Shown one piece after another: positions 23,355 to 34,219 of a DNA stretch of 64,000 nucleotides. Where the stretch lies: positions 7,517,314-7,581,313 of the forward strand of contig NW_003101682.1 of assembly GCF_000003855.2 (NCBI RefSeq). The letters are read 5' to 3'. Source of the stretch: Blastomyces gilchristii SLH14081. Taxonomy: Eukaryota > Ascomycota > Eurotiomycetes > Onygenales > Ajellomycetaceae. The first letter of the stretch is position 1. The number at the start of each line of letters is the position of its first letter. The translations under genes were made by a program, and so were the position numbers. Under the pieces are notes generated by a model. It was not told where the DNA came from and made no database searches. It saw only the letters and a program-made list of their open reading frames with translations.

Positions 23355-24547
23355 AACTAGAAACTTATGTGCTTCAATCTCTGCAAACTCTACTGCAGAT
23401 ACTCAGAAGCAGTCATCTGAATTATAAATAATCTCTGTAAAAGAAGTCTTAGAAAACTTATCAATTACTTACAGAACATCATTCTCTGTATCTGTGATAG
23501 AAGAACTCTCTGAACTCACAAACAAATCAATCTCAGTGAAGAACATTCTTGAGCATTTCTTACAGAACTAAGCTATTTTTCTATAAGAAATGCTTACTAT
23601 CTGTAAACATTCTTAAACTGAGTCTCTAGACATAATCTTCAGAGACATCTATAAACTGAAGAGAAACTTTCTTAAGCTGTAATCACTTAAGATTATCTAC
23701 TGAATCACAATCTATAAAAGCTTTTTCAAGTTTGTATTTAAAATTGACTTACAAGCTTAGCTATGTGATATGAAAGATGAAGAAGCTGTTATCTATATAA
23801 TAACAGATCTCTACTACACCGAAGCTAAGAACTGACTAAATTATTTAAAGAATGATTATAAGAGATTCTGCTGATCTATTCTTAAAATCTATTTAGAGAA
23901 TAAGTTAAGAGACACTGTAAGCTGAATAGAGAACATCTGAGCTGTAATTATTAATATTAGAAAAAGAGATAAGAAATCTGATAAAGATTACTTACAGCAC
24001 TTTATAAAATTATAATATGAATTGAAATCTGTGAAAACAGAGTTCTGAAACAAGCTTTGAATAATAATATTTATAAAGAGACTGAATAAAGATATACAGA
24101 ACAAGCTCATTGAATAAGACTCTAAGCTCTTAACTCTGAAGAAACTGATAACTCTTATTCACTGCTTGCAGATCACTGTAGAAGTCACAGATCTATAGAG
24201 AGTGAATTACTAACTAATCTTATAAGAATTAAAATAACAGAGAATAGATTTATTGAGAAATAATAATAAAATACAGAGAGATTTATATCTGACTGCTAAG
24301 TAGAGAGAAAGAGCTTTATAAGCTTCTGTGAATAGAGTGTATAATAGAAAGATTAAGAAAAAGAGTCTCTGCTTTATCTGTTTTAAATTAGAACATCTTC
24401 ACATAAACTATCTGAATAAATTAAAATAGAAATTTAAGAAGTTATAGACAGAGTCAGTAAGAGTCTTCTTAAGAGTCTTAAAGCTGATATCTAAATCTGT
24501 TACTCTCTTAATAAAAATACATACTTATAGAGAGAAACTGTACTGCA
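23355..24547 (+). pseudogene. GypA-2 Gag relic, continued
   Basis: Aligns with 10287-11490 of GypA-1. Changes relative to that copy are nearly all C-to-T/G-to-A. Many are CpA sites (for example TCA to TTA, CAT to TAT), so TGA stops there have become TAA here. It ends at ctgca, the target duplication of the solo LTR. Confidence 0.85.
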
Positions 24548-24819
24548 TGTAAGAGTTCTACGCCGAATAGATCAGTATAATATTTATAGGTCTTATATAA
24601 CAAAGTGAAAAACATTAGAGAAGGAAAGAAAGAGAAAGTGCAGAAATCAGCAATCAGAGTGAATATTTATATGCATACATAGTGAAGCTTCAGAGTGGAA
24701 GAATAGAAATTTCATGAGTTTTTCAGCCAAGGATCAGTGACTGAGAATCGGAGCTTTCGGCGGAATCTGTGGAGTGTAATGGAATAGTCTATATGATTGA
24801 TCGGGCGCAGCCCGCCACA
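24548..24819. mobile_element. Solo LTR of GypB
   Basis: 272 bp starting TGTAAGAGTTC and ending CCGCCACA, with a 5-bp duplication ctgca on both sides (24543-24547, 24820-24824). Similar to the LTRs of GypB at 41836-42153 and 47264-47541. The second half keeps CG and CC dinucleotides, so this copy is less mutated than its surroundings. A solo LTR arises by recombination between the two LTRs of a full element. Confidence 0.9.
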
Positions 24820-25707
24820 CTGCAGTACTACTGTCTTATAAGTATGAAAAGCATTGATGAACTCAGAATTTCAGGTCACTGTAGTGTCTCACTGTCTCTA
24901 AAGCTCACAGAGTAAATATGCTAAGTAATGAAAACTGAGAATCCGCTCTTATAATAAGCAGAGTATGAGAACTCAGATCTGAGAGCTGAGAGACTTATAA
25001 AAGTTATCTTTGAATTATAAAATCTCTCTCAAACTTGAAGAAGATTTGTAGACACTGTGATTATTATAAACATCACAGATGACATGTACTTGAGACTTGT
25101 ATAACTTTAAAGACACAATTCACACATAGCTATTTATAAGTCAGATTTCTACTTTTAATCAGTGTTGAGAGACTCACTTACAGAGATAGAATCAGTTAAT
25201 ACTATAAAGTTAATTAGAGAAGATAAGTTTATGTATATATTAACTTTATAAATGTCTGAGAACTTTACAGTCATGAAAACTGAGCTTTAGATATCAGAGA
25301 AATACTGAGATCTTACAGAGATATTCAGTTCAGCTAAGACAGCTGAGCTTTTATCTTATTATAAGAAGAATCTAATAATAGATTTAATAGAAGAGCAGAA
25401 ACTCTTCTGAAAATCAATCTATAAGCTCTCTTATTATGAGACAGAGGTCTTATAAGCTTATATAAAGAAGAATCTATAGAATGACTTTATCTGATCTTAA
25501 CAGACCTCTGCAGAAGTCTCTGTAATATTTATAAAGAAGAAGAATAAAAATCTCAGATTATATATAAACTATTATAATCTGAACTTCAAGATTACAAAGA
25601 GTTGCTATTCTCTATCTCTAATTGAGAATGTAATCAACTGTCTCACAGAAGCTGTTATATTCATATAACTAAATATAATCAATGTATATACACAGCTGTA
25701 AATATAG
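24820..25707 (+). pseudogene. GypA-2 protease to RT start relic
   Basis: Aligns with about 11475-12345 of GypA-1. It ends with gctgtaaatatag (25695-25707), repeated at 26549-26561 as the LINE-2 target duplication. Confidence 0.83.
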
Positions 25708-26548
25708 TTATTATTATTATTCTTCAATTATAGATGTATGCAGTCAGAGACTATGACATCTACCTGAGAACTTTTAGTTCTCAGGGTTTTTCCTATATCT
25801 ATAAAGTTAACTATTATACATTCATCAATTTCAGATATGCAAAATCAGAAAATTCCAGCCAAGAATACAAAAACTGTTTAAAAAATGCAGTATTTTAACA
25901 TCTTCTGATACTTTGAAACCATTTGATAATATCATGACAAAAGAAAAGAGGACACAGTCTTAAAGATAGACACATTAAATGAATAGATAGAAAAGAATAG
26001 AAAGGAAAAAGTAAAGTAAAGAGAGACTGTAACAAAACAAATTATCAAAAGATAGTATATAGCTGTTTTAACAGACTATATCTGATCAATTTCCTCCTCT
26101 TCATATTCAGATATTTCTGAATTCAGTCATTTTCTTGTAGCTGCTTGAGTTTCTGATACAAAGTCTATTAAGTATTTAATTCCTGTCTCAGTTGAGAATA
26201 AGAATCTCATATTTAATTGATTTAGATCATACTTCTCTTTCAATCTGACTCTGAGACTATTGTATAATGCACAGTGCATTACAATATGCTCAGAATTCTC
26301 ATTTGCATTGCAGAATGAGCATTCTATTGAATCAAATCTATCATCAAATCTTTGCATATAAGATTTGAAATAGTCATGTCCTAGTTTCAGCTGTATTATA
26401 AATGAAAATATTTTCTTTTTACATTTAATTGAACAAGATTTTCACTTGGGTTTTGTTTCAAATCTTGAATAATGTATACTCTTCTTTTATTTCTGCCAGC
26501 TTTCATTTCACTTGTCTAAATAAGATTCTTTTATTTTTCTCTTTATAC
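25708..26548 (-). mobile_element. 5'-truncated LINE (LINE-2) in GypA-2 pol
   Basis: On the minus strand: TAA-repeat tail at 25708-25722, terminal hairpins at about 25730-25785, 3' UTR, then the ORF2 C-terminus. The latter has a C2HC zinc knuckle (CSFCNANENSEHIVMHC, 26270-26320) and a short open frame at 26127-26357. It is cut off just inside the RNase H/knuckle spacer. A 13-bp target duplication, gctgtaaatatag, is present. Confidence 0.92.
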
Positions 26549-28366
26549 GCTGTAAATATAGTCTGAGAATGAATAAAAGACTGTCTTTAAAACTGCACTG
26601 AGATTATTTAAATATCTAGTAATATCTTTTGATTTAACTAATACTCTCATAGTATTTCAGTCTTTTATTAATAAAACACTTCATATATATCTGAATATCT
26701 TTGTAATAATATATCTGAATAATGTGATGATGTACTCTGCAAAGAAGAAAGAATACACTGACTCACTGAGTATATATAAACTATGTTAAAGACTTTAGAT
26801 GAGACAGAACTGTATATTAAGCTTATAAAGTATAACTTCAGTATCTGTCAGATTAATTTCCTAGAATATATAATTATTATGAATGAATGAATGATATTCA
26901 GATGAAATCTTTACAGATTAAGACTATTCTATTATAACTGAAGTTAACTAGTATTTATAAGATTCAGATCTTTCTGAGCTTTGTGAATTTCTATAGACAG
27001 TTTCTCTTTATATTTATAAGAATCTTCTTAATTCTTACAGGTATACTGAAGAGTGAAAATAAGAAGAAGTCATCTCATAAATAAAGAATAAAAAGATTGT
27101 TAAGAAGAGAGAGATGTAAGAACTTTCTTATCTCAGAAGCTTATAGAGTCTTTATAAGATTGAAATAGATATTTACAGATGCAGTAATACTGTTTCACTT
27201 TAATTTCTTACTCTTAATCAGATTAAAGATAGATATCTTCTTCTCTACAATTTCAGAAATAGTCTCATAACTACAGTCAAATGAAAACTGAATTTCAGTG
27301 ATCTGTTTCTTATGAAAGATGTAATCTGCAGAGATCAACTATAGTATTTATAATCAGAAGCTTCTTATAATACTGAAATTCTTTCATCACTGATATCACT
27401 ACTTTAAGAGTCTGATAATAGTGATTACTGTTAGAACTGATCATGATAGCTTATAATAGTTTACTTTAATTAAGAAACTCTTGCAGTAGCAGATTCACTG
27501 AGCTCAGAGACTGAGTAAGTTCTGATTTAAAATAGAGTATATTAAGAGAACTAAGAACTCAGCAGACAGACTCTCTTATAGATCTGACTATATTAAGAAG
27601 ATCAGAATAACAAACACAGAGAGACTAGAGAAGACAGAAAAGCTTCACAGAATACTCAGACTGAGTATTATAAAGAGATTGACTGAAGAGTCTTTCAATT
27701 CTCTGTGAGAGAAAAGAGAGAAGAGAGAAAAAAAGTCTGTATAACTACTCTCTATAACACTGAGAGTTAACACTCTGAGAATCTCTGTAAGAATTCTTGA
27801 AGAGAGTATCTATAATCTGAAAAGTTTATAAGCTTTGATAAGTACTGTAGAAGATCTGATATAAAAAGAAATAGAGTATAAGTCTTTATAAGATCTTCTA
27901 TTCAAATTGTCAGAACTGCAATTAAAGAATAAATATACTCAGTATATTTAAAAACTACTTATAACAGAGATTAACTCTGCAGAAATAAAGAATTAAAAAG
28001 ACTTAAATAATCTCTTATAAAGAGAGAGCTGAATTTATGTACCTGTAAATAAGATTCTATATATAGAACTTATTAAAAGGTATCATAACTCTTCTCTAAC
28101 AGATTATTTTACAAATACTAGAACTTATCAGTTACTTATAAGAAAATACTTCTAACTGAAGATACAAGAGCTTGTGAAGAAGATAGTGAATTCTTATACT
28201 ATTTATTAGAATTCACAGATAGTGCAGTTCAGATTATATAAAGAACTTATTTCTCTACTCATTCTATAAGAATCTTGAGAATAGCTATAAATAAACACTC
28301 TTATAAGTCTTTCTGAAAGTAAGAACATATATAATACCTGCTTTGACAATGTGCTGATAATAGTAG
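26549..28366 (+). pseudogene. GypA-2 RT, RNase H and integrase N-terminal relic
   Basis: Aligns with about 12335-14135 of GypA-1. The RT catalytic box at about 26710-26725 reads YLNN, so both Asp residues are lost, versus YLND in GypA-1. It stops where GypC is inserted and continues at 38284 with the sequence gattacttcatcaag. Confidence 0.82.
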
Positions 28367-28533
28367 TATGATTCAAAGATTGCTTGAGTCAGCATATGAT
28401 TACAGACGTACGCCGGCTTCTTATATATATTATACTAAATTAATTAGTAGCTGCTATAACCTCTTTACATTTGTAAGCATGTTCAGAAGCAGCTGTGTTA
28501 TTATTCAGTAATTATATATTCTTCTGAATTACA
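28367..28533 (-). repeat. 3' LTR of GypC (left)
   Basis: 167 bp. Pairs with 38117-38283. This copy is more mutated: TG at the end has become TA, and cttccgaatcaca has become cttctgaattaca. Confidence 0.88.
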
Positions 28534-28950
28534 TTCTTCTTCACCAGATTCAGTCACGCTCATGTGATTATAATATAAGCTCTAGCTTCATGCGGATTAG
28601 CACACTGCTAGCATTTGTGATTATACACTCTATTTCTGATTTAGCTAGCATTCTGTGTATACTCTTTTAAAGAAACTTTCACTATATTACATTACTTATT
28701 CACTAACTTTTTTCATTCTTCAATCATCTTCTTTATCATTATTATCATTGAATATTATCATCTTATTCAAGATTTCTGCTTCTTCTTCTATTTAACATCT
28801 TTTATCTGTTTATCTATTATATTATATATGTTTCTGATGATGACCTCTCATTTCTATAATAAGTGTTATTATAGTACTTATACTGAGAAGTTCATTAGTA
28901 GTAAGTGTAATACATTATGAAATGTGATCAGAGCTTGTTTTTCTTCTAAT

Positions 28951-29456
28951 TAGACTGACTGTGTGACTGTGTCTGAGACCAGGACCAGATTTTTTGATAG
29001 TCTCATTATCAATTCAACTGATCCCATTACATGGTTTTAACACTGAATAGTAGTTTCATACTATCTTAGTGAAACTTACTGTCTACTCTTATTACATTTT
29101 CTAAATGAGATCATGATTTTCACTTCTCAATTTAAATTATTTTTATTGCTTTAAATAACTTTAAATCTTATTTAAGTGTTATCAAAAAGCATTACTTTTT
29201 AAAAAATTAAAAATAGTCTAAAAGAAACCTTAAAATGTCTAAAAATAGTAACTTTATATCAAGAATGAGACTAAATGAGACCAAATGAAACCACTTTCTC
29301 ATTTTTTTCAAGTCATGGTTTCATTTTAAGATCTCATATATAGTCACTTTGCATGTTTTTTTAATGACTAGTCCCAGCGGGATTCACATCAAGAAATGTA
29401 TGAGATCAGACCAAATGAGATTAAACATGAAATTCATGGTCCCGGCGGCCAGTCTA
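28951..29456 (-). mobile_element. hAT-type MITE copy 2
   Basis: 506 bp, TAGACTGACTG to GGCGGCCAGTCTA, with a perfect 8-bp duplication cttctaat (28943-28950 and 29457-29464). The CCGGCGGCC end is unmutated. Confidence 0.93.
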
Positions 29457-30860
29457 CTTCTAATAATTGTCAGAATATATTATTATCAATGTCACATGTT
29501 CTTCATCTTCTTATACACTCTTAACCTTCTTTACTTAGCAGGCATCTGATCATGTTTTCTGTGAACACAGATACTGATATATTTATTTTGATTTATATAG
29601 AATCTTTATGTGTTAACAGATCTGTATTTACAGATAATAGTGAATATCTCAATATTGAATCATTGATTAAGAACTTGAAGAATGTGATAATAAAGAAATT
29701 ATCTGTGTTATATATGATTAGATCTTCTGTGTCTCTCTCTGCTTCTTCTGCTACTGTTTCTCTCTCTGCTACTTTCTCTCAATCTTCTACACTTGCCTCT
29801 GTTTCCTGTTCTCTCACTCTCACTATCTCTGTTGTTACTATCTCTGCTCTTACTACTTCTGCTCTCTCTGTCTCTACTGCTTCTACTATCATTATCAGCT
29901 CTTCTTTTTTCAAGAAGATATTGTATAGACTTGATAAATCATGTTTCTCAGTACATACACTTCTACTCTTCTTATCAATTTCTAGAATAATTTGTTATAT
30001 GAAGACCGTATACAACATGACTATTTAGAGCTCAGTTATAAACACTGATTATTACATTAATTTTAAATATTTATAATAAGATAATTATTCATTTATATCA
30101 GAGAATTATTTCTCTTCTCAACAGTGCTGAGATTATAAGTCTTCTTCTTTCATCTTTTCTTTCTGATACTGATTTTCCTGTTCTTAGAAGAAATTGTTAT
30201 GAGTTTTATTATACACAAAGTCATAGTATTCATAGACACTAAGAAACTTTTTATAACTGTAAAGTTCAATATTATAGATATATTTACTCTGATGAATTTC
30301 TTTGAGATGATAGATCTGTATCAGTCTATTCTCTGATATCTGTCATCTGACTTCATAATGCAGGTAAAAGATATTCATGTTTTCAGAAATGAGAATGCAG
30401 ATGTTATACTCTTTTACACTCACAGATGTAAGACTCATACATCTTATTTAAGATGTTATTGTAAAAATGAGCTGTTTATATATTATGTTCTTCTCTCTGC
30501 ATTCTCACATGTCTCTCTCTCTCTTTCTGAGAAGTCTCATGTATGTTGTAATTGTGTGTACAATTCTAAGGCCAGCAGGTGTTTATTCAGTAATTATTAC
30601 CTCTGTTTTTGTAATTTTATATGCTAATAATAATTCTTAGTTGCTCTGATACCAGAGGTTATTTTAATGTCTGAGAATGATAATATCACTGAGACTACTC
30701 TCTTCTGCTCTCAAGCTTCTCTCATTATTTTCTCTCTCAATATCTTCTCTGTGAGTAAGATTATACATACTTCAGATTATAAGTGTTCAGCTCTGAGTAA
30801 CTTCTGCTGTTATTTATTCAGTTCTGTATCTTCTTCTTCTTCTATTTCTTCTGTCTCTGT

Positions 30861-31366
30861 TAGACTGGCCGCCGGGATCATGAATTTCACATTTGGTCTC
30901 ATTTGATCTGATCTCATACATTTCTTGGCATGAATCCCGCTGGGACTAGTCATCAAAAAAACATGCAAAGTGACTATATATCAGATCTTAAAATGAAATC
31001 ATGACTTGAAAAAAATGAGAAAGTAGTTCTATTTGGTCCTATTTAGTTCCATTCTTGGCATAAAGTTACTATTTTTAGACATTTTAAGGTTTTTTTTAGA
31101 CTATTTTTAATTTTTTAAAAAGTAACGCTTTTTGATAACACTCAAATGAGATTTAAAGTCATTTAAAGCAATAAAAATAATTTAAATTGAGAAGTGGAAA
31201 TCATGATTTCATTTGAAAAATGTGACAAGAGTAGACAGTAAGTCTCACTGAGACAGTATGAGACTACTATTTAATGTTAAAACTGTGTAATGAGATCAGT
31301 CAAATTGGTAATGAAACTATCAAAAAATCTGGTCCTGGTCTCAGACACGGTTACATAGTCAGTCTA
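30861..31366 (+). mobile_element. hAT-type MITE copy 3
   Basis: 506 bp, TAGACTGGCC to GTCAGTCTA, with a perfect 8-bp duplication gtctctgt (30853-30860 and 31367-31374). Opposite orientation to copy 2. Confidence 0.93.
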
Positions 31367-31600
31367 GTCTCTGTCTTCTCTGCTCTAACTTCTGATTCTG
31401 CAGATCTCACACTCTTCTTCAATTTTTCTACACACACATGTACATATTTCTATATTAGCATTTCAGTTAATCTTATAATAAACAATATTAATATCATACA
31501 CAGAGTAGTAGAGAAATCAGAGACATGTACAGTATTATTGCAAGAGTAGCTTGCAGCTCTCAAATCTCTTACAGATCTCAAGTTTTGAGATTTCCTTTGT

Positions 31601-32191
31601 TTTTGATGTTTTTTAAGTGATTTGATGTTGGAAATAGATTAAACATGTGATATATGAAAAGAGATAAGATATGTATAATAACATTTGTCTTTTTACAGCT
31701 GACTCTTACAGTTGACAGTTAATTCATTATCTCTTGAGTCATTCTCTTTTCTTTTCTTACACTTTTTCTTTGTCTGCTAGTCACTACTCTTATGCAACCT
31801 CTATATAATACAGTGTTCAGTGACTAGGTTCAGCAGCTTTCATCTCTTATAATTCTGTCTTATGTATTATACTGTCTCTCTTCACCTGCTCAGATTACTA
31901 CAGTAAACAGCTCATTAAAACTAATCTTATCTAATCTCTGAGTATCTTCAGAGATTGAGATGACTTAATCTCATATATTCACAAATGTTTCAGATGCTTC
32001 ATTCTCTGTTATCTCTGTAATTAAACTGATGTAAACAGTTAAATTTAACTCTGAATCTCTTTTTCTTTTACAATCTGATTCATATACAAGTCAGCTGCTT
32101 TGAGACTACTCTTTATCACATTGCATTCACTGTCTGTGAAATATTATTATGTAATTAGCTACAGTCTTATTACCTATGGAAGTGTGATGTT
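31601..32191. other. AT-rich interior of GypC, no assignable gene
   Basis: Between the antisense relic and the first N gap I see no readable domain on either strand. A pyrimidine-rich stretch followed by TTTTTACAG near 31700 resembles a 3' splice site on the + strand, which would fit the antisense gene, but this is weak. Confidence 0.4.
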
Positions 32192-32291
32192 NNNNNNNNN
32201 NNNNNNNNNNNNNNNNNNNNNNNNNNNNNNNNNNNNNNNNNNNNNNNNNNNNNNNNNNNNNNNNNNNNNNNNNNNNNNNNNNNNNNNNNNN
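32192..32291. other. Assembly gap (100 N)
   Basis: Exactly 100 N, a conventional unknown-length gap. It lies inside GypC, so the true GypC length is uncertain. Confidence 0.99.
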
Positions 32292-33713
32292 CTTCATTGC
32301 TTTTCATTCTTTTCTTATAATTGTGAAAAGATCAGAATAAGTGAGATCATCTGATTTGTAAGCATCTATAATTTCTCTTACTTCATGAGACTTTTTAATT
32401 ATAAGCTTCTTCTTTTTCAACACTGATAATAATACTATAGATAATTATAATCAGCTCAGATCTTACATCTTCATCTCTACAGAATATGAATTATTTATCA
32501 AGTTGTATAAGACTTATTCCTCTGATTCTTTCAATGTGTATATTCTTAGAGAATGTGATTTGAGTATTTTATAGAGCTTAAATTATCTAGATTGAAACTT
32601 CTCAGAACTCTCATTGCATATAAGAACTTATATTTTCATCTTGAGACTTAATTTCTTAACTAGTGAGTCTTGTATTCTTTTTAATTGAATTACTCAGTTC
32701 AGAAGTATCTTATTAGCTTTTGTATGTGTATGACTGATCTCTTTCAATCTTGATTCTGTATCTGTGACTGCTGTATCTGTAACTGTGACTGCTGTATCTG
32801 CAACTGCTGTTTCTGCTGCATTTATAACTACTGTTTCTGCTATATCTGCAACTGCTGTTCTCTCTCTCATCTTTCTCAAAGCATTCTTCAGAATGCGCGG
32901 ATGCAATTCATACAACAGATAGAATGATGAACACTTGAAGACTACATGCTACTGAATTCATGTGACTAATAGCATCTGTCTGAGATATTCATTTCATAGT
33001 CTCATAGACTTACTCACTAGATATTTTATTAGTATATTATCTAAGATTTCATTCAAGTGTTTCATCTTCTTATTTGTCTGTGAATGATATGATGTTGTTC
33101 TATAATATATTATCTGTAACTGACTTATAAAATGTCTCACTACTTCTTCTATAAGATTCACACTGTTATCAGTTAGAATCTCACATGATATTTCATAGTT
33201 AATATAGATCTTATCATGTAGAAACTTCATTATCATCTTCTCTGTCATCTCTGAAACTGCTTTTATAACTAGTCAGCCAGTAGTATAGTCAATAGCAGTG
33301 ATTCTTCAATGATTTTTATTTAATGTTCACAGCAGTATGTCTATAAGATTCATCTCTCATTATTTAAACAGTTATATTATACTTTTTATCTAAGGTTACA
33401 CTTTCTCATATTCTAACTCTTTCTTAGATCTCTTCACAACCTGATAATTCAGACACTTGTGAGTATATATCTGAATGTTCTCAGTTATACTTGATCAGTA
33501 CACTCTTGATTCAAGTACACTCATGAGTTCAGAACTTTCTAAGTGATTAAATTCCTTGTACATGTGAGTCATTAAGTTATGTCTAAATAAATGTTTCAGA
33601 TAGAGAGCTTCTGCATATTCTAGATCACAGTAAAACATAACATTGTTTTTCAATTTTCTCAGCTTGAAGTTTGAAAGTATCTCTTCTACTACTTTTGAAA
33701 GATGCTTGTCATC
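32292..33713 (-). pseudogene. GypC integrase relic with repeat-rich C-terminal extension
   Basis: On the minus strand, 33248-32994 gives an integrase core: EILTDNSVNL (catalytic Asp), then RHFISQLQIIYYRTTSYHSQ and TNKKMKHLN, where the family has TNGxxExxN. Lys/His stand at the expected catalytic Glu site. Upstream, a zinc-binding H2C2-like block (THKCLNYQVVKRS) lies near 33430-33480. Downstream, 32915-32694 encodes a run of Thr-Ala-Val-Asp units from a degenerate repeat at 32755-32865. The beginning is displaced by MITE-4. Confidence 0.78.
32755..32865. repeat. Degenerate short tandem repeat inside GypC
   Basis: Repeated units close to tctgtaactgctgta and variants of 12-18 bp. On the minus strand they encode alternating Ala, Val, Asp and Thr. 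Confidence 0.7.
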
Positions 33714-34219
33714 TAGACTGGCCGCCGGGACCATGAATTTCACATGTGGTCCCATTTGGTCTGGTCTCATACATTTCTTGGCGTGAATCCCGCTGGGACT
33801 GGCTATCAAAAAAACATGTAAAGTGACTATATATCAGATCTTAAAATGGAACCATGACTTGAAAAAAATGAGAAAGTGGTTCCATTTGGTCCCATTTAGT
33901 CCCATTCTTGGCATAAAGTTACTATTTTTAGACATTTTAAGGTTTTTTTTAGACTATTTTTAATTTTTTAAAAAGTAACGCTTTTTGATAACGCTCAAAT
34001 GAGATTTAAAGTTATTTAAAGCAATAAAAATAATTTAAATTGAGAAGTGGAAATCATGGTCCCATTTGGAAAATGTGACAAGAGTAGACAGTAAGTCTCA
34101 CTGAGACAGTATGGGACTACTATCTAATGTTAAAACCGTGTAATGGGATCAGTCGAATTGATAATGAGACTATCAAAAAATCTGGTCCTGGTCCCAGACA
34201 CGGTCACACGGTCAGTCTA
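33714..34219 (+). mobile_element. hAT-type MITE copy 4, least mutated
   Basis: 506 bp, TAGACTGGCCGCCGGGACC to GGTCAGTCTA. It retains more CC, GG and CG dinucleotides than any other copy and so is closest to the ancestor. It breaks the GypC pol frame. The 8 bases on each side (ttgtcatc and tcaatgtc) do not match, unlike the other copies. Confidence 0.92.

Larger units (their letters stand above)
28534..31600 (+). pseudogene. Antisense Cys/Ser-rich coding relic in GypC between integrase and 3' LTR
   Basis: The + strand (opposite to GypC pol) shows long readable stretches once the MITEs at 28951-29456 and 30861-31366 are removed. A block rich in Tyr and Cys lies at about 28840-28950. A 158-codon open frame (29552-30028) ends in a long Ser/Thr/Val/Ala tract. 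A Cys-rich block lies at 30358-30627 (YLRCYCKNELF and CCNCVYNSKASRC), then a second Ser-rich tract at 30810-30860. A final stretch (31375-31548) ends with RVVEKSETCTVLLQE. Neighbouring frames suggest TAA/TGA in place of Gln/Trp. Family unknown. It may be a gene carried by the element, a captured host gene or an older insertion. Confidence 0.45.

Noticed and set aside
28949..29458. TA target duplication, suggesting a Tc1/mariner MITE
   Set aside because: TA flanks every copy, but the real direct repeat is the next 8 bases outward (cttctaat, gtctctgt, tatatacc). The TA is the end of the TIR, which makes these hAT-type.
32755..32865. CRISPR-like spaced repeat
   Set aside because: Units are contiguous, short and degenerate with no spacers, and they are in-frame coding repeats of a eukaryotic retroelement.
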